From Lucinisca nassula (Eukaryota > Mollusca > Bivalvia > Lucinida > Lucinidae), in assembly GCA_963580285.1 (NCBI GenBank), contig OY757026.1:47299431-47363430 (forward strand): a stretch of DNA of 64,000 nucleotides, written 5' to 3'. Below the pieces are notes generated by a model. That model saw nothing but the letters and a program-made list of their open reading frames with translations. It searched no databases and had not been told where the DNA came from. The position numbers and the translations under genes are program-made. Of this stretch, positions 44,775-56,592 are shown piece after piece; position 1 is the first letter of the stretch, and each line of letters starts with the position of its first letter.

Positions 44775-45121
44775 CAGTAGAACTTCGATGGCTCGAACAC
44801 CGATGGCTCGTTTACCATGGATGCGTCGAACCCATTCTTGAGCCCCTAGCGAAATCCTCTACATAAGAAATAGTGGGGGATAATTAAGGAGATTCTAGTC
44901 TTTTATCTTGCAAATGAATGCTGTGTGTATTCATTAGAATCGCCTCATCGAGGCGATTCTAATGAGTACACAAAGCATGCATATTCATTATAGAACACCG
45001 AAAAGATGTATAAAAGTATCTCGTTATGTCTCCTGGCAGTAACCCTCGGTGGCTCGAACTACCCCTGTCTCGAACAGATTTTCGAGGTCCCAAAGGTGTT
45101 CGAGCCATTGAAGTAAGACTG
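44775..45121 (+). mobile_element. 347-bp pogo-like MITE containing a hairpin
   Basis: TA at 44773-44774 and 45122-45123. Ends CAGTAGAACTTCGATGGCTC and GAGCCATTGAAGTAAGACTG are inverted repeats. The hairpin at 44917-45003 (core TTAGAATCGCCTCATCGAGG then CGATTCTAA) occupies a spot where the related element 57545-57830 has only TGTATACA. Confidence 0.85.
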
Positions 45122-45335
45122 TACATGTATAAAGCTGTATGATATATATCAAAATCATTCCTGGTTCAAATAATCATTTTCTTCCTGATCAAAAGTCGCA
45201 TTTGTTCTTCTTTCTGCTGTAAACACTAGTTGAGGTGGTTCTAATGAGTACCCATAACATGCTTTGATAATTTATGGATAATAATGAACATCCTAATGCA
45301 ACTGTGTATGAACGCGACGTCTGATTGGATAACGT

Positions 45336-45960
45336 CAACAAGAGCACCGCAAGCGGCGCCATGCTCGTCTGTTTTTCCTGTTAAAAAAACGGAGAGAAAA
45401 GGGGAGATAATTCAATCAAATTGCAAGATGGAGTTATAAAACTTGTAGGGAATGTAGCTCTTGTGATGGTGAGTATGTGTATGAAGTTTCGTGAAGGTAG
45501 GCCAAATACTTTCGGAAATATGGTCAAGGTTAAGGTTTTCGGTTAAATTTTCGAAAAATAGGTCAAAGTTCAAAGGTCAAGGTCACAGGTCAAAAAGTGT
45601 GGTATCACTGAAAAGGTCTTGTCCCAAGGAACATTCATGTGAAGTTTGAAGGCTCTGTTGTGAATAGTATTAAAATGAGAGAAAAAAATGTGTTTCAGAA
45701 AAAAATTGGAAAAGGGGAGATAATTCAGCCAAAATCAACAATGTTGTTATGGTCCTTGGTCAAAATGTAGCTCTTGTGATGATGAGTGTGTGTATGAAGT
45801 TTCATGAGGCTAGGTCTAATACTTTTTAAGTTATAGCCAAGGTTAAGTTTTTTTGGAACGACGACGCCAGACGACGCCAGACGACGACAACGACAACGCA
45901 GACGCCGGAGTGATGACAATAGCTCGAAAGTTTTTTTAAAAAAAAAAACAGACGAGCTAA
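45336..45960 (+). mobile_element. Pearl-like element without long tandem core
   Basis: Left end AACAAGAGCACCGCAAGCGG. Two diverged repeats with GATAATTCAATCAAATTGC / GATAATTCAGCCAAAATC and GTGTATGAAGTTTC follow. GACGCCAGACGACGCCAGAC comes next, and the end is CAGACGAGCTAA. Confidence 0.75.
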
Positions 45961-46094
45961 AAATTTGCGATATTTGATATATTCTGCGATATACTGTTGG
46001 AAACCCAACGTCATCATGTAACGTCGCTTTTCATTGGTTTGCATTTGGTTTTACGCAGCTCACAACGCTTTCCGCTATGAGCGAAATAGTACAA

Positions 46095-46290
46095 TTTTAA
46101 CAAACAATAATTAAATGCATTAGAATGGGGATAACTGTATTTAAAATTGTCATTTGGGGCGGTAAATCGTTGGTTTTAAGGTCGCAAATTCCGTTTTACG
46201 GCTCCGCTGACGCGTCGCCGCAAAACGAAATTTCCGACCGTTAAACCGCCGATTAACCTCCCCAAATGACACTTTTAAATACAGTTATCC
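46095..46290 (+). repeat. Long hairpin centred on GCTCCGCTGACGCGTCGCCG
   Basis: GGGGATAACTGTATTTAAAA pairs with TTTTAAATACAGTTATCCCC, and GTCATTTGGGGCGGT with the matching right arm. Probably a MITE of about 190 bp. Confidence 0.8.
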
Positions 46291-46359
46291 CCTAAATATA
46301 TTAAGTGGGTTTCAAAGGTATTCATTACAAGGACATGAAAACGTCAACATTCATTTAAG

Positions 46360-46505
46360 AAATGAAATTTATTTTTCTGCAGTTCATGGAAGTATGAACG
46401 CAGTGGGTCGCGTGCAAAGTAAATGAACCCCGAAGGGGTTCATGTAAACTTTGCTAGCGACCCACTGTCGTTCATACTTTCATGAAAAGCAGAAAAATTA
46501 AGTTT
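46360..46505 (+). repeat. Long hairpin with GAACCCCGAAGGGGTTC centre
   Basis: CTGCAGTTCATGGAAGTATG pairs with CATACTTTCATGAAAAGCAG, and GCAGTGGGTCGCGTGCAAAG with the right arm. Confidence 0.85.
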
Positions 46506-46887
46506 ATTTTTCATATTTACATTATTTGACCCTCATCACTGGGCGAAAAAAATGCTTGTAGGGCAAACTTTTAAAGCTGAAAAACATTTACACGCTGTTT
46601 TTCTACAAAGAGCGGAGCAGCGTTGACGCCATCAACGCCCGTAGAGAACAATGGTTTAGAATGACGTCATTAACGTCACTGAAAATCATGTGATTCGATG
46701 CATTCATTGACGTATGAACGCAATTCTTTTCTATAGGTTTACATTAGACTTTACACTGGAAATGTAAATATTATCTTATGAATCAAGGCCTCAACGAGTT
46801 TCATAAAATGCATTAGAAATGACAACGTATGTCAGATCCTTTTTAATACCACGACATCATTTTTGGAGCAATAACCCCGGAGTATTG

Positions 46888-46888
<1 letters not shown>

Positions 46889-46941
<53 letters not shown>

Positions 46942-47258
46942 TCGGGTTTAACGTCGCTTTCAACAATTTTTCAGTCATATCACGACGGTGTCTGGTTGCG
47001 ACAGGGAGCTCAATGCTCACTTTTATAGTGCTGCCTCACTGAAATTTCATGTCCCAGACACATTACATGATACCACACCCAGTCACATTATCCTGACACT
47101 GGGTCGACCAGTCCTAGCTCTACCCCGTAAATCTGAGTGCCAAGCGAGGAGCAGCTAGTACCATTTTTAACGACTTTGGTATGTCGCGGCCCGGGATCGC
47201 ACCCGTGACCTCCCGTTCCCCGGAGCGGACACTCTACCAACTGAGCTATCGGGGCCGG
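46889..47258 (-). mobile_element. SINE-D with (TG)n tail
   Basis: Minus-strand copy. The (TG)n microsatellite (46891-46938) corresponds to the (AC)n after GTTAAACCCGAATTC in the other copy; the head ends GCTCAGTTGGTAGAG on the minus strand. Confidence 0.85.
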
Positions 47259-48549
47259 TTATTGAAGAGTGACTTTGGCACTACTTTTTGCATTAATGCA
47301 TACGACCTAATCACCACCAAAAGACAGCGTGAGAAAGTATAGCGCAATATTCGAAACAGTTTCAAAAGTTCCTCATTAAATAAAACAGCCGATGGAAATA
47401 AATATTATAACTTGAATGTTTTTTTCTTCTGTTTACGCTCTGGAAAACTGAAATTCCCCAAAGGAATTAAAACATCGAGTGGTCAATTTTTCTAGACCAG
47501 ATTAGCTAGTTTCGACAAAGTAGGCCTCATAAGCCACCTTCCAATACATTCAAGCCCCATTTGAACAATTAAAGGGATCATCCATAGTATTTCATGGATA
47601 ACATTTGCACGATTCCAAAGAAGCTGTCTGAATATCTTCGAGGGACCAGAAAATGTTATTGCAATGAAATAAACATACATGGTCGTCATTTCCTACGGCA
47701 AATTGTGACGAAAACGCCCCACAACTCCATATCACCTCTTCAGATGCGATCGTTAAACTAAAAGTCTTGTTCAAAACGTTTTAAAATGATAACGTTTGTT
47801 CTGCAACACTTAAAAATGCAACAATCACTGGGACAAAGTTACATCGCTCTAACATGTAAAGTAAACAACGCAAGGTCCATTTTTGATATCCAAAGATCCA
47901 AACTCATGTTTCAACAGAATTTCAACATGGGTTTTGTTGCGTTAACAGGACTTCTGGCCAAGAATAGCTTCAAACAGCTATGTTCACGGGATTTTATTCA
48001 AAAACATATTCTTTATGAGTCTGATTTAGAATACCAACCAGACGCTAAATTTGCCTTATCCTATCCATTGATCACAAGCTATTGCCGCATCAGCACTTTC
48101 AGTGCTTTGATTCTACATGTATGCACTGTTTTAGTGTCTTAAAAGTGGTATATGTAATCACTTTTATATAGAAAACAAACGATCAGCGTGATGAGGTTCC
48201 GCGGTGTTACCAAATATGCATATCCAAATATGAAATGTCATAATGATTACAACATTGCATCCATTTTTATTCATATACATGTATAAACTGACCTTAGATG
48301 TGCGGTCAATAATGTCTTGTACTCTAATTTTCATACTCTTTAGCCCTGGACATGCTGAACCAGATTAAGTGCAAATCACATTTTACACCTTATCCGAATC
48401 TTCACTGTTTATCATCTAGCTTGGGAATTCATTAGATATATATTGCATAAAGTAATTTGATTAGTTGATTGTCAAAAAGGTTGTCAAAATAAATCGCCGG
48501 TTTGTTTCCCCTTTTTAATTTCACCCGCCCTACGATAACGCACCCGTGT
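47259..48549. other. Intronic sequence of the minus-strand gene, possible old coding fragment
   Basis: On the minus strand 47717-47492 an open frame reads EMTTMYVYFIAITFSGPSKI and on to LSKLANLV before a stop. Its order and residues weakly resemble 51240-51060 (LFILMWVIFSSP ... LMKLASLA), which is broken by stops. The plus-strand frame at 47786-48142 has no family features. Neither joins the gene's exons by phase. Confidence 0.3.
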
Positions 48550-49132
48550 CATTACGAAAACACGTCTATATAATTTTGACCCCATTGAACCCCACTTTTA
48601 TATAGTTTGTTTGATTTGAGGTTTAACCTCCCGTCAACACTGTATAGGTCATTTTGGAGACGTTTCTTCCAATTTAGTGGGACTTTTACCCGACATTGAG
48701 ATGAAATGACATCTCAAGCCCTGAAACCAACAGGGTTTATAAGCATGGACGGACCGAGTCTCACCGCTCTGCCTGGGCAAGCTTAGATCATGTAAGCGGT
48801 TTACCAGTACTCATGTGCGGTCGGTGAAGCATCATGCAGCCCATCTATTTCTTTAAGCCCCGATGTGCGGGGGCCGCGTATATATAGTAAAACTTGGGTT
48901 TACAGGGGTAAACCGTATTTTCTTATTTCTGCTCAAAAATATAGATTGTGGGTACTCGTTAGAACCGCCTCATCGAGGCGGTTATAACGACTCATCGAGG
49001 CGGTTATAAGGGGTACCCACAATCTATATTTTGAGCTGAAATAAGAACAATATCACAATTTTTCGTCTAAAAAGTGTCGTTTTTTTCGGCGGTAAATTTA
49101 CAGTGTATTTGTATAGGCGTGTTTTCGTAATG
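48550..49132 (+). mobile_element. Palindromic MITE with nested SINE-B (48603-48880)
   Basis: Left end CATTACGAAAACACGTCTAT, right end GTATAGGCGTGTTTTCGTAA. SINE-B (minus) splits the left part, with TATATAG-like duplicates at its borders. The hairpin's right arm contains an extra copy of CTCATCGAGGCGGTTATAA (48971-49007). Confidence 0.8.
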
Positions 49133-49144
49133 GCATAGACCATT

Positions 49145-49385
49145 CTTTAGTTACTTTTCTGATGAAATTCGTGATTTGTTTTTTTCTTAATGCTACAAAC
49201 ATAGATTATGGGTGCTCGTTATAATCGCCTCATTAAGCAATGAGGCGGTTCTAACGAGTACCCACAACCTATGTCTTGGAGCATAAATAAGAAAAATGAT
49301 GCATACCCAGTTTTCCTATATAACACTTTCTAGAACATTTTTAAGAGGGATGTTCATTATACAGACTTGTTAAAGTGATGCATGC
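49145..49385 (+). mobile_element. Palindromic MITE
   Basis: Hairpin AACATAGATTATGGGTGCTC and complement around CGCCTCATTAAGCAATGAGG. Confidence 0.7.
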
Positions 49386-49559
49386 TCAGACATGGAGCAG
49401 TCTTATGTAAAAATCATATGGCTAGAACTATTACATCACGTTTCCAAGTCCATGAAATGAACACCACTGCATTTATGGACGTTTTCAAGCACTTTTTAAG
49501 ACAAATTTTATTTTCAAGGACTTTTCAAGACAGCACTTCATATTCAAGTACTTTTCAAG

Positions 49560-50038
49560 CCTGTGCCAACCCTCTGCAAACCCCACTTTATTTAGAAAAA
49601 ACGTGGGTTGACAGGGTATAAACTAATTTTCTTATTCCTGCTCCACGACGTAGGTCTGAAGGAAACGGTTGTAACGAGCATACACAACGTATACTTGGGG
49701 TATTTGTTAGTAAAAATATCATATTTTTATAACAAAAATGTCCGTTTTGTTTTAGTAATGAAAGAATGCATTACATCATGTGAACAAGTCCGTGAAATGA
49801 ACACCCCCTAAACCCCATTTTATTTAGAGAAAACTGGGGTTTACAGGGGTCTACATCATTTTGCTTATTTCTGCTCCTAGACATAGGTTGTGGGTACTCG
49901 TTAGAACCGCCTCACTAACGAGCACCCACATACTTATTGAAGTATAAATAAGAAAAATATAACAAATTTTCATCGGAAAAGTAGCCATTTTGGAGATATG
50001 AAAAAATGCACAATATAACACGGCAATAAATCATAATG
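49560..50038 (+). mobile_element. Two palindromic MITE copies in series
   Basis: Degraded hairpins at about 49633-49720 and 49865-49955 (the second lacks most of the right core: CCGCCTCACTAACGAGCACC), with AAGTCCGTGAAATGAACACC between them. Confidence 0.65.
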
Positions 50039-51513
50039 AGATAGAAGTAAGCTGCACACGCATATATACGGATAAAAAATCAGAGTCTACTTTTGGACTG
50101 GCTCATTATTTGGCAACGATATTCCAAAAAAATGAAAAAGGTCTAGCGGTAGCTACATTAGAACAAAAATAATAAAAAGCGTTAAAAAGTAAACTATAAG
50201 CAAAGAGATGAATGCTAAAGAGAAGGAGAGTACAAACAATGTTAGCAGTTGTAAAATAAGAAGACCCATTGATGCTTAGTTTTGATACAAGTTAATTTAA
50301 CAACCCTTTCAAAACTATTACTTATAAGCCTGAGTGTTTTACCATTTGTTAACAGAGTAGCCAGGGAAAGATGTTTGATCGTCCAAGAACAGAATTTCAT
50401 ATATCATGTTAATAATTGATGTGGCCTCAGCTGTTAGAAACAGAACATCTTCTCGAGATTTTTTTTTTCATTTAAAGTGTATCTTGTTCATATTCCAAAA
50501 TAGAAAGGGATATTGAGCTGGAATCTCATTCATTTTCCATATACTTGAGAGTTACTTAATATTTGGTTCACTTTCCATATGACAGAGTCTGACTCATTTT
50601 CTATATAACTCAGAGTCAGTTTTGAAAACTGCTGCAATTGCCATGAGTAGTATACGCATTGACGGATGCTGAGGTGGATACAGTGTTTGCCCAATAACTC
50701 TGTTTAGAGCCTCAAAGCATTAATGGGTCAAAACAGCAAACGAAAACGTGTTATAAGAGGTCTTTAGTCCAAATTAAAAGTAGATTAGAGTCAACACTTG
50801 CAGAGGGAATTCCAGTCGAAACACAACACATGAATGGCGTAGCGAGATAATGTCTGTTAGGCTAGAATATGCTCAGAGTAGCCTGTGCATCTGAGCTTTC
50901 GCTGTACGCAAGGATCTTAAATGTAGATAATCTATCCACAGGGCAGACAACAATGACAGCAATAGGCTCTACAAAAACACAGGTAGATCTGTGTCAATGA
51001 CCTATAAAAAGGAAACCCTTTGGAAACAAGGTATACAACACTGTACTGAAAACCCAGGAGTATCATTGACAGGGTTTTTGTCTGGGCCAGACTAGCCAGT
51101 TTCATCAAATCAGTTCTTATCAGTGTTCCTCAAATCTTTTAAAATTTCCGCAGTGGAACCATTGTATCCACAGGACTAGAAAATATAACCCACATTAAGA
51201 TAAAAAGCACGGAGACTTGCTATTGTCGCCTCAGGTTACATCAACATTGCTGGGGTGACCCTGTAGGCAGATTTTCTCGCGATGTGATTCACGATATGTT
51301 TTAATACTGGAAATCTCAAAACGGATCACTGCCAAACAGTGAATACCCTGCCAGATGCCACAGAATCAGGGTATTTACTGGTTGCAAAAATATTCACAGA
51401 CAGGAATAGTGCAATATTTAAAGCGGGAGATTCTACTGAGCACAAAATGGGGTAAAAGAAAAGAAGTCAAGCAAGAACTGATAAATATGGGCAATTAAAC
51501 AACCAGTTGTTAC
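50039..51513. other. Intronic sequence of the minus-strand gene, no gene seen
   Basis: AT-rich. The only notable point is the weak resemblance of 51060-51240 to 47492-47717 described above. Confidence 0.4.
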
Positions 51514-51567
51514 CCATGATCATGGTGGTGATGATGATGGTGGTGGTGTCTATGAATCTGTGGAGAA
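51514..51567 (-). CDS. Minus-strand gene, 54-nt exon coding for a histidine run
   Basis: Minus-strand acceptor CGTTTATTTCAG before 51567 and donor GTAACA after 51514. It accepts the two leftover bases of the exon at 57285-57514 and passes two bases to the terminal exon. It encodes SPQIHRHHHHHHHHDHG, eight consecutive histidines after an arginine. The length (54) keeps frame if skipped, so it could be optional. The support is splice-site and phase agreement only; a simple repeat (CAY)n arising by chance in an intron is the alternative. Confidence 0.4.
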
Positions 51568-51645
51568 CTGAAATAAACGTGTCAAGTTAACAACCTCTTG
51601 AGCTGTGTTTGTTTTGTAGTATAATGGCCAAGCGAACACTTTTAA

Positions 51646-51835
51646 CCCATTTTGTACCGGATACCCCAAAACGGGTACCAGGGCAAACAGTGGAGGCCTA
51701 GATCAGACGCCTCCACTGTTTGCTAAAAGTTCAGTCATTTTCCATATAAATTTTGCAGAAAACACAACCTGACACCCCTAAATTTTGAAATGGACTTCTG
51801 CTGTATATAAGAATTCAATTTGGCACAAAAAAGGG
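51646..51835 (+). mobile_element. 190-bp MITE with TTAA target duplication
   Basis: TTAA at 51642-51645 and 51836-51839. Ends CCCATTTTGTACCGG and TTGGCACAAAAAAGGG are imperfect inverted repeats. Inside is a hairpin CAAACAGTGGAGGC / GCCTCCACTGTTTG. Confidence 0.85.
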
Positions 51836-51927
51836 TTAAGTAAAGGTCACATCATGTCGATCAGTAAGTGTTACCAGACTTTTATTGTGTATGCCAAACC
51901 CCAAGGATAATTAAGGGATAATATTTC

Positions 51928-52460
51928 CATTACGCAAACACGCCTTTACAAAAACATTGCCATCTTTATCGCCGAAAAAATGAAAATTTAATGATGAAAA
52001 ATTGTGATATTTTTCTTATTTCTGTTCCAAATATAGATTGTGTGCACTCGTTAGAACCGCCTCATCAACGCGTTTTTTTTTTGGGGGGGGGGGGGGGGGG
52101 TGGTTTTACGGCCCTTTCAAGATTATTTCACTCATATCGAGCCGATCGTTAATCAGAGGTGGGCGAAAACCGGAGTACCCGGAGAAAAACCACCTGACCT
52201 TCCGTTGCAGAACTTGGCGTCTCACATGTGACCAGAGCGAGGCTCGAACCACAGCGGTGAGAGACCTAATGATCAAGCGTCAGCGCTCTTAACCACTAGG
52301 CCACGGAGGCCCGTCTCATCGACGCGGTTCTAACGAGTACCCACAATCTATATTTTAGAGCAGAAATAAGAAAAATAAGGTATACCCCCGGAAATCCCAG
52401 TTTCACTATATAAAAGTGAGTTCAAGGGGGTCAAAATTATATAGGCGTGTTTTCGTGATG
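51928..52460 (+). mobile_element. Palindromic MITE with a SINE-A inserted in the hairpin loop
   Basis: Left end CATTACGCAAACACGCCTTT, right end ATATAGGCGTGTTTTCGTGA. ATATTTC occurs directly outside both ends (51921-51927 and 52461-52467), a likely target duplication. SINE-A lies at 52073-52314. Confidence 0.85.
52073..52314 (-). mobile_element. SINE-A, nested in a palindrome
   Basis: CTCATCAACGCG (52061-52072) and CTCATCGACGCG (52315-52326) are its target duplication. The tail side is T-rich then a G-run of about 18. Confidence 0.9.
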
Positions 52461-52609
52461 ATATTTCTTGTTAGACAACTATGCTGTAGGTACTTAAAAT
52501 TATATCCTTATGCTTCATAACAAGTACCCACAGCATATGTTTCTAACAAGAAAAAAGGGAAATTAATCCCTTAATTATCATTATTGCTCCTCCTTAACGG
52601 TTAATTCCC

Positions 52610-52888
52610 ATTACGAAAACACGCCTATACAAATACAGTGAAAACTTTATCGTCGAAAAATGGAAAATTTTAAGATGAAAAAATTTGATATTGTTCTTAT
52701 TTCTGCTCAAAATATAGATTACGGGTACTCGTTAGAACCGCCTCATTGAGGCTGTTCTAACGAGTACCCACAATCTATATTTTAGAGCAGAAATAAGAAA
52801 AATAAGGTTTACCCGTATAAACCCCAGTTTTACTATATAAAAGTAAGGTTCAAGGGGGTCAAAGTTATATAGGCGTGTTTTCGTGATG
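52610..52888 (+). mobile_element. Palindromic MITE, complete 279-bp example
   Basis: CATTACGAAAACACGCCTAT at the left and ATATAGGCGTGTTTTCGTGA (then TG) at the right. The hairpin 52690-52800 has core GAACCGCCTCATTGAGGC. The segment between hairpin and right end holds ACCCCAGTTTTACTATATAA. Confidence 0.85.
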
Positions 52889-52957
52889 CTCAGAAGTTTC
52901 AACATCCTGAATTCTGATCTGATTGAAGTTCTTGCAACAGCTTGTGCTTTGTTTTAT

Positions 52958-53220
52958 TCATTATGAAAACATTGTAAATTTTATCACCGAGAAATGAAAA
53001 TTTTCAGATGAAACATTTCGATATTTTTCTTATTTCTGCTCAAAACAGAGATTGTGGATACTCGTTAGTACCGCCTCGACGAGGCGGTTCTAACGGGTAC
53101 CCACAATCTATGTTTTGAGCAGAAATAAGAAAAATAATGGATATCCCTGCAAACCCCTGTTTTTCGATATAAAAGTGGGGTTTAAGGGGGTCAAATTGAT
53201 ATAGGCGTGATTTCGTGATG
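52958..53220 (+). mobile_element. Palindromic MITE
   Basis: Hairpin GTACCGCCTCGACGAGGCGG with arms AAAACAGAGATTGTGG / CCACAATCTATGTTTT. It follows the previous MITE within 70 bp. Confidence 0.8.
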
Positions 53221-53468
53221 AGCCTCTGTTTAGCAGTGTTATCCATGCCCATCACACATGGGTATGCATTTGTTTTACTTATAAATACTAAAGTGACAGA
53301 AAACGCAAATTCACTAACCAGCAGAGAATGGTCTATGTCCTGTTTAGTTAAATAAATTTGCCTACACATCACGAAAAAAGCCTATACAATTCTGAGCCTC
53401 TTGCACCCTACATTTATATAGTAAAACAGCCATAAACATTATGTTTTCTTATGTCTGCTCTAAAAATT

Positions 53469-56400
53469 AACAAGAGGGCCCAATGGCCCTATATCGCTCA
53501 CCTGTGTACCAGAACATCATTAGTGTAGGAGACCACTTGACATTGCTACATACTAAATATCTAAGCTCAGCATGCTTATAAACCCTATTGGTTTCATTGG
53601 GCAACAGGGCTTGAGATGTAATTTCATCTCAATGTCAGGTAGAAGTCCCACAAAATTGGAAGAGACATCTCCAAAATGACCTTTATAGTGTTGACAGGGA
53701 TGTAAAACCTCAAATCAAACAAAATCTGTGCCTTATGGTTTTGGAAAAAAAGATTTTTTTAAGTTTTTTTTTCCAGTATAAGTCTATAGAAGCTAATGAG
53801 CCCTGGGGCTTGGCCAATTTTGACCCGAAGGGCATGGTTGGCAGGATTTATGTAGGCGACCATTTTGTGTTGCTATATACTAAATATCTAAGGTCTGTAT
53901 TTCATGGTTTCAAAGAAGATGTTTGAAGCTTTTTTCAATTATAAGTTTGTTGGAGTTAAGGGGCCACAGGATTTGGCCAATTTGGACTAAATATCTAAGT
54001 TCTGTGCTTCACAGTTTCTGAGAAGAAGATTTTAAGCTTTCTTCCATTATGAGTCTATGGGAGCTAAGGGGCACCGGGGCGTGGCCCATTTGGACCCCAG
54101 GGGCATGATGAGCATGAAATATGTAGGTGATCACTTGTCGTTGCTACATGCTAAATATCTAAGCTCTGTGCCCTATGGTTTCAGAGAAGAAGATTTTTGA
54201 GGCTTTTCTCCATTATGAGTCTATGGGAGCTAAGGGGGTCCCAGGGTGTGGCCCATTTGGACCCCAGGGGCATGATTGGCAGGATTTATGTAGGTGACCA
54301 CTTGTCATTGCCACATGCTAAATATCTAAGCTCTGGGCCCTGTGGTTTCAGAGTAGAATATTTTTTAAGCTTTTTTCCATTATGAGTCTAGGGGACCTAA
54401 GGGGCCCCGGGGCGTGGCCCATTTGGACCCCAGGGGCATGATTGGCAGGATTTATGTAGGTGACCACTTGCCATTGCTACATGCTAATTATCTAAGCTCT
54501 GGGCCGTGTGGTTTCAGAGAAAAAGATTTTTGAAGCTTTTTTTCCATTATGAGTCTATAGGAGCTAAGGGGCCACGGGGCGTGGATCGTTTGGACCACAG
54601 GGGCATGATTGACAGGAATTCTGTAGGTGACCACTTGCTGTTGCTACATGCTAAATATCTTAGCTCTGGACCCTGTGGTTTCAGAGAAGAAGATTTTTGA
54701 AGCTTTTTTCCATTATGAGTCTATGGGAGCTAAGGGGCCCCAGGGTGTGGCCCATTTGGAACCCAGGGGCATGATTGGCGGGAATAATGTAGTTGACCAC
54801 TTGCCCTTCCTTCATGCTAAATATCTAAGCTCTGGGCCCTGTGGTTTCAGAGAAGAAGATTTTTGAAGCTTTTTTCCATTATGAGTCTATAGGAGATAAT
54901 GAGCCCCGGGGCGTGGTCCGTTTGGATCCCAGGGGCATGATTGGCAGGAATCATGTAGGTGACAACTTGCCGTTATTACATGCTAAATATATAAGCTCTG
55001 GGCCCTGTGGTTTCAGAGAAGAAGATGTTTGAAGCTTTTTTTCCATTATGAGTCTATGGGAGCGAAGGGGCCCTGGGGCTTGGCCCACTGGGAACCCAGG
55101 GGCATGATTGGCAGGAATTATGTAGGTGACCACCTGCCATTGCTACATGCTAAATATATAAGCTCTGGGCCCTGTGGTTTCAGAGAAGAAGATTTTTGAA
55201 GCTTTTTTTCCATTATGAGTCTATGGGAGCTAAGGGGCCCCGGGGCGTGGCCCATTTGGAACCCAGGGGCATGATTGGCAGGAATTATGTAGGTGACCAC
55301 TTGCCGTTGCTTCATGCTAAATATCTAAGCTTTGGGCCCTGTGGTTTCAGAGAAGAAGATTTTTTAACCTTTTTTTCCATTATGAGTATATAGGAGCTAA
55401 GGGGCCCCGGGGTGTGGCCAATTTGGACACCAGGGGCATGATTGGCAGAAATTATATAGGTTACCACTTGCCATTGCTACATGCTAAATATCTAAGCTCT
55501 GGGCCCTGTGGTTTCAGAGAAGAAGATTTTTGTAGCTTTTTTCCATTATGAGTCTATGGGAGCGAAGGGGCCCCAGGGTGTGGCCCATTTGGAACCCAGG
55601 GGCATGATTGGCGGGAATTATGTAGTTGACCACTTGCCCTTCCTACATGCTAAATATCTAAGCTCTGGGCCCTGTGGTTTCAGAGAAGAAGATTTTTGAA
55701 GCTTTTTTCCATTATGAGTCTATAGGAGATAATGGGCCCCGGGGCGTGGTCCGTTTGGACCCTAGGGGCATGATTGGCAGGAATTATGTAGGTGACAACT
55801 TGCCGTTACTACATGCTAAATATATAAGTTTTTCCATTATGAGTCTATGGGAGCGAAGGGGCCCCGGGGTGTGGCCCATTTGGAACCCAGGGGCATGATT
55901 GGCAGGAATTATGTAGGTGACCACCTGCCATTGCTACATGCTAAATATATAAGCTCTGGGCCCTGTGGTTTCAGAGAAGAAGATTTTTGAAGCATTTTTT
56001 AAATTATGAGTCTATGGGAGCGAAGGGGCCCCGGGGCGTGGCCCTTTTTGAACCCAGGGGCATGATTGGCAGGAATAATGAAGGTGACCACTTGCAATTG
56101 CTACATGCTAAATATCTAAGCTCTGGGCCCTGTGGTTTCAGAGTAGAAGATTTTTGAAGCTTTTTTTCCATAATGAGTCTATGGGAGCGAAGGGGCCCCA
56201 GTGTGGGGCCCATTTGGCACCCAGGGGCATGATTGGCAGGAATTATGTAGTTGACTACTTGCCCTTGCTACATGCTAAATATCTAAGCTCTGGGCCCTGT
56301 GGTTTTAGAGAAGAAGATTTTTAAAATTTTTCCCTATTATGAGTCTATGGGAGCTATATGTTGCCATGGCAACCAGAATTCCAATCTGATCAGCCCAAAA

Positions 56401-56592
56401 ACCTTATGCAGCCTTTCCCCCTACCTGGTGATGCTTCACATGAAATTTGATCAAGATTGGCCATGGGGTATTGGAGATATACTTATTTGAAATTGTTTAC
56501 GGACGGACGGACGCACGGACGCACGCACGACGGACGACGGACAAAAAGTGATCCCAAAAGCTCACCTCGTCACTACGTGACAGGTGAGCTAA
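53469..56592 (+). mobile_element. Pearl-like tandem-core element, about 15 units of ~163 bp
   Basis: Left end AACAAGAGGGCCCAATGGCC. Units hold TTTTCCATTATGAGTCTATG, GGGCATGATTGGCAGGAATT, CTACATGCTAAATATCTAAG and CTGTGGTTTCAGAGAAGAAG. The unique right part (GTTGCCATGGCAACCAGAAT) leads to ACGGACGGACGGACGCACGG and the terminal hairpin AGCTCACCTCGTCACTACGT, ending GTGAGCTAAAAATT. A SINE-B half (53565-53722) sits in its first part. The short frames across the array are repeats of one unit, not genes. Confidence 0.85.

Noticed and set aside
44633..44818. Alternative frame of the terminal exon (DPRKGIPEIRETEALKEG)
   Set aside because: Needs an incoming phase that the upstream exon does not provide, and its first part reads through the neighbouring MITE.
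47786..48142. Plus-strand open frame of 118 codons
   Set aside because: No recognisable motif, no conserved partner, AT-rich composition and no splice context; most likely chance.
54197..56213. Series of similar 60-80 codon frames in both orientations
   Set aside because: They are successive units of one tandem array; the same residues recur because the DNA unit recurs.
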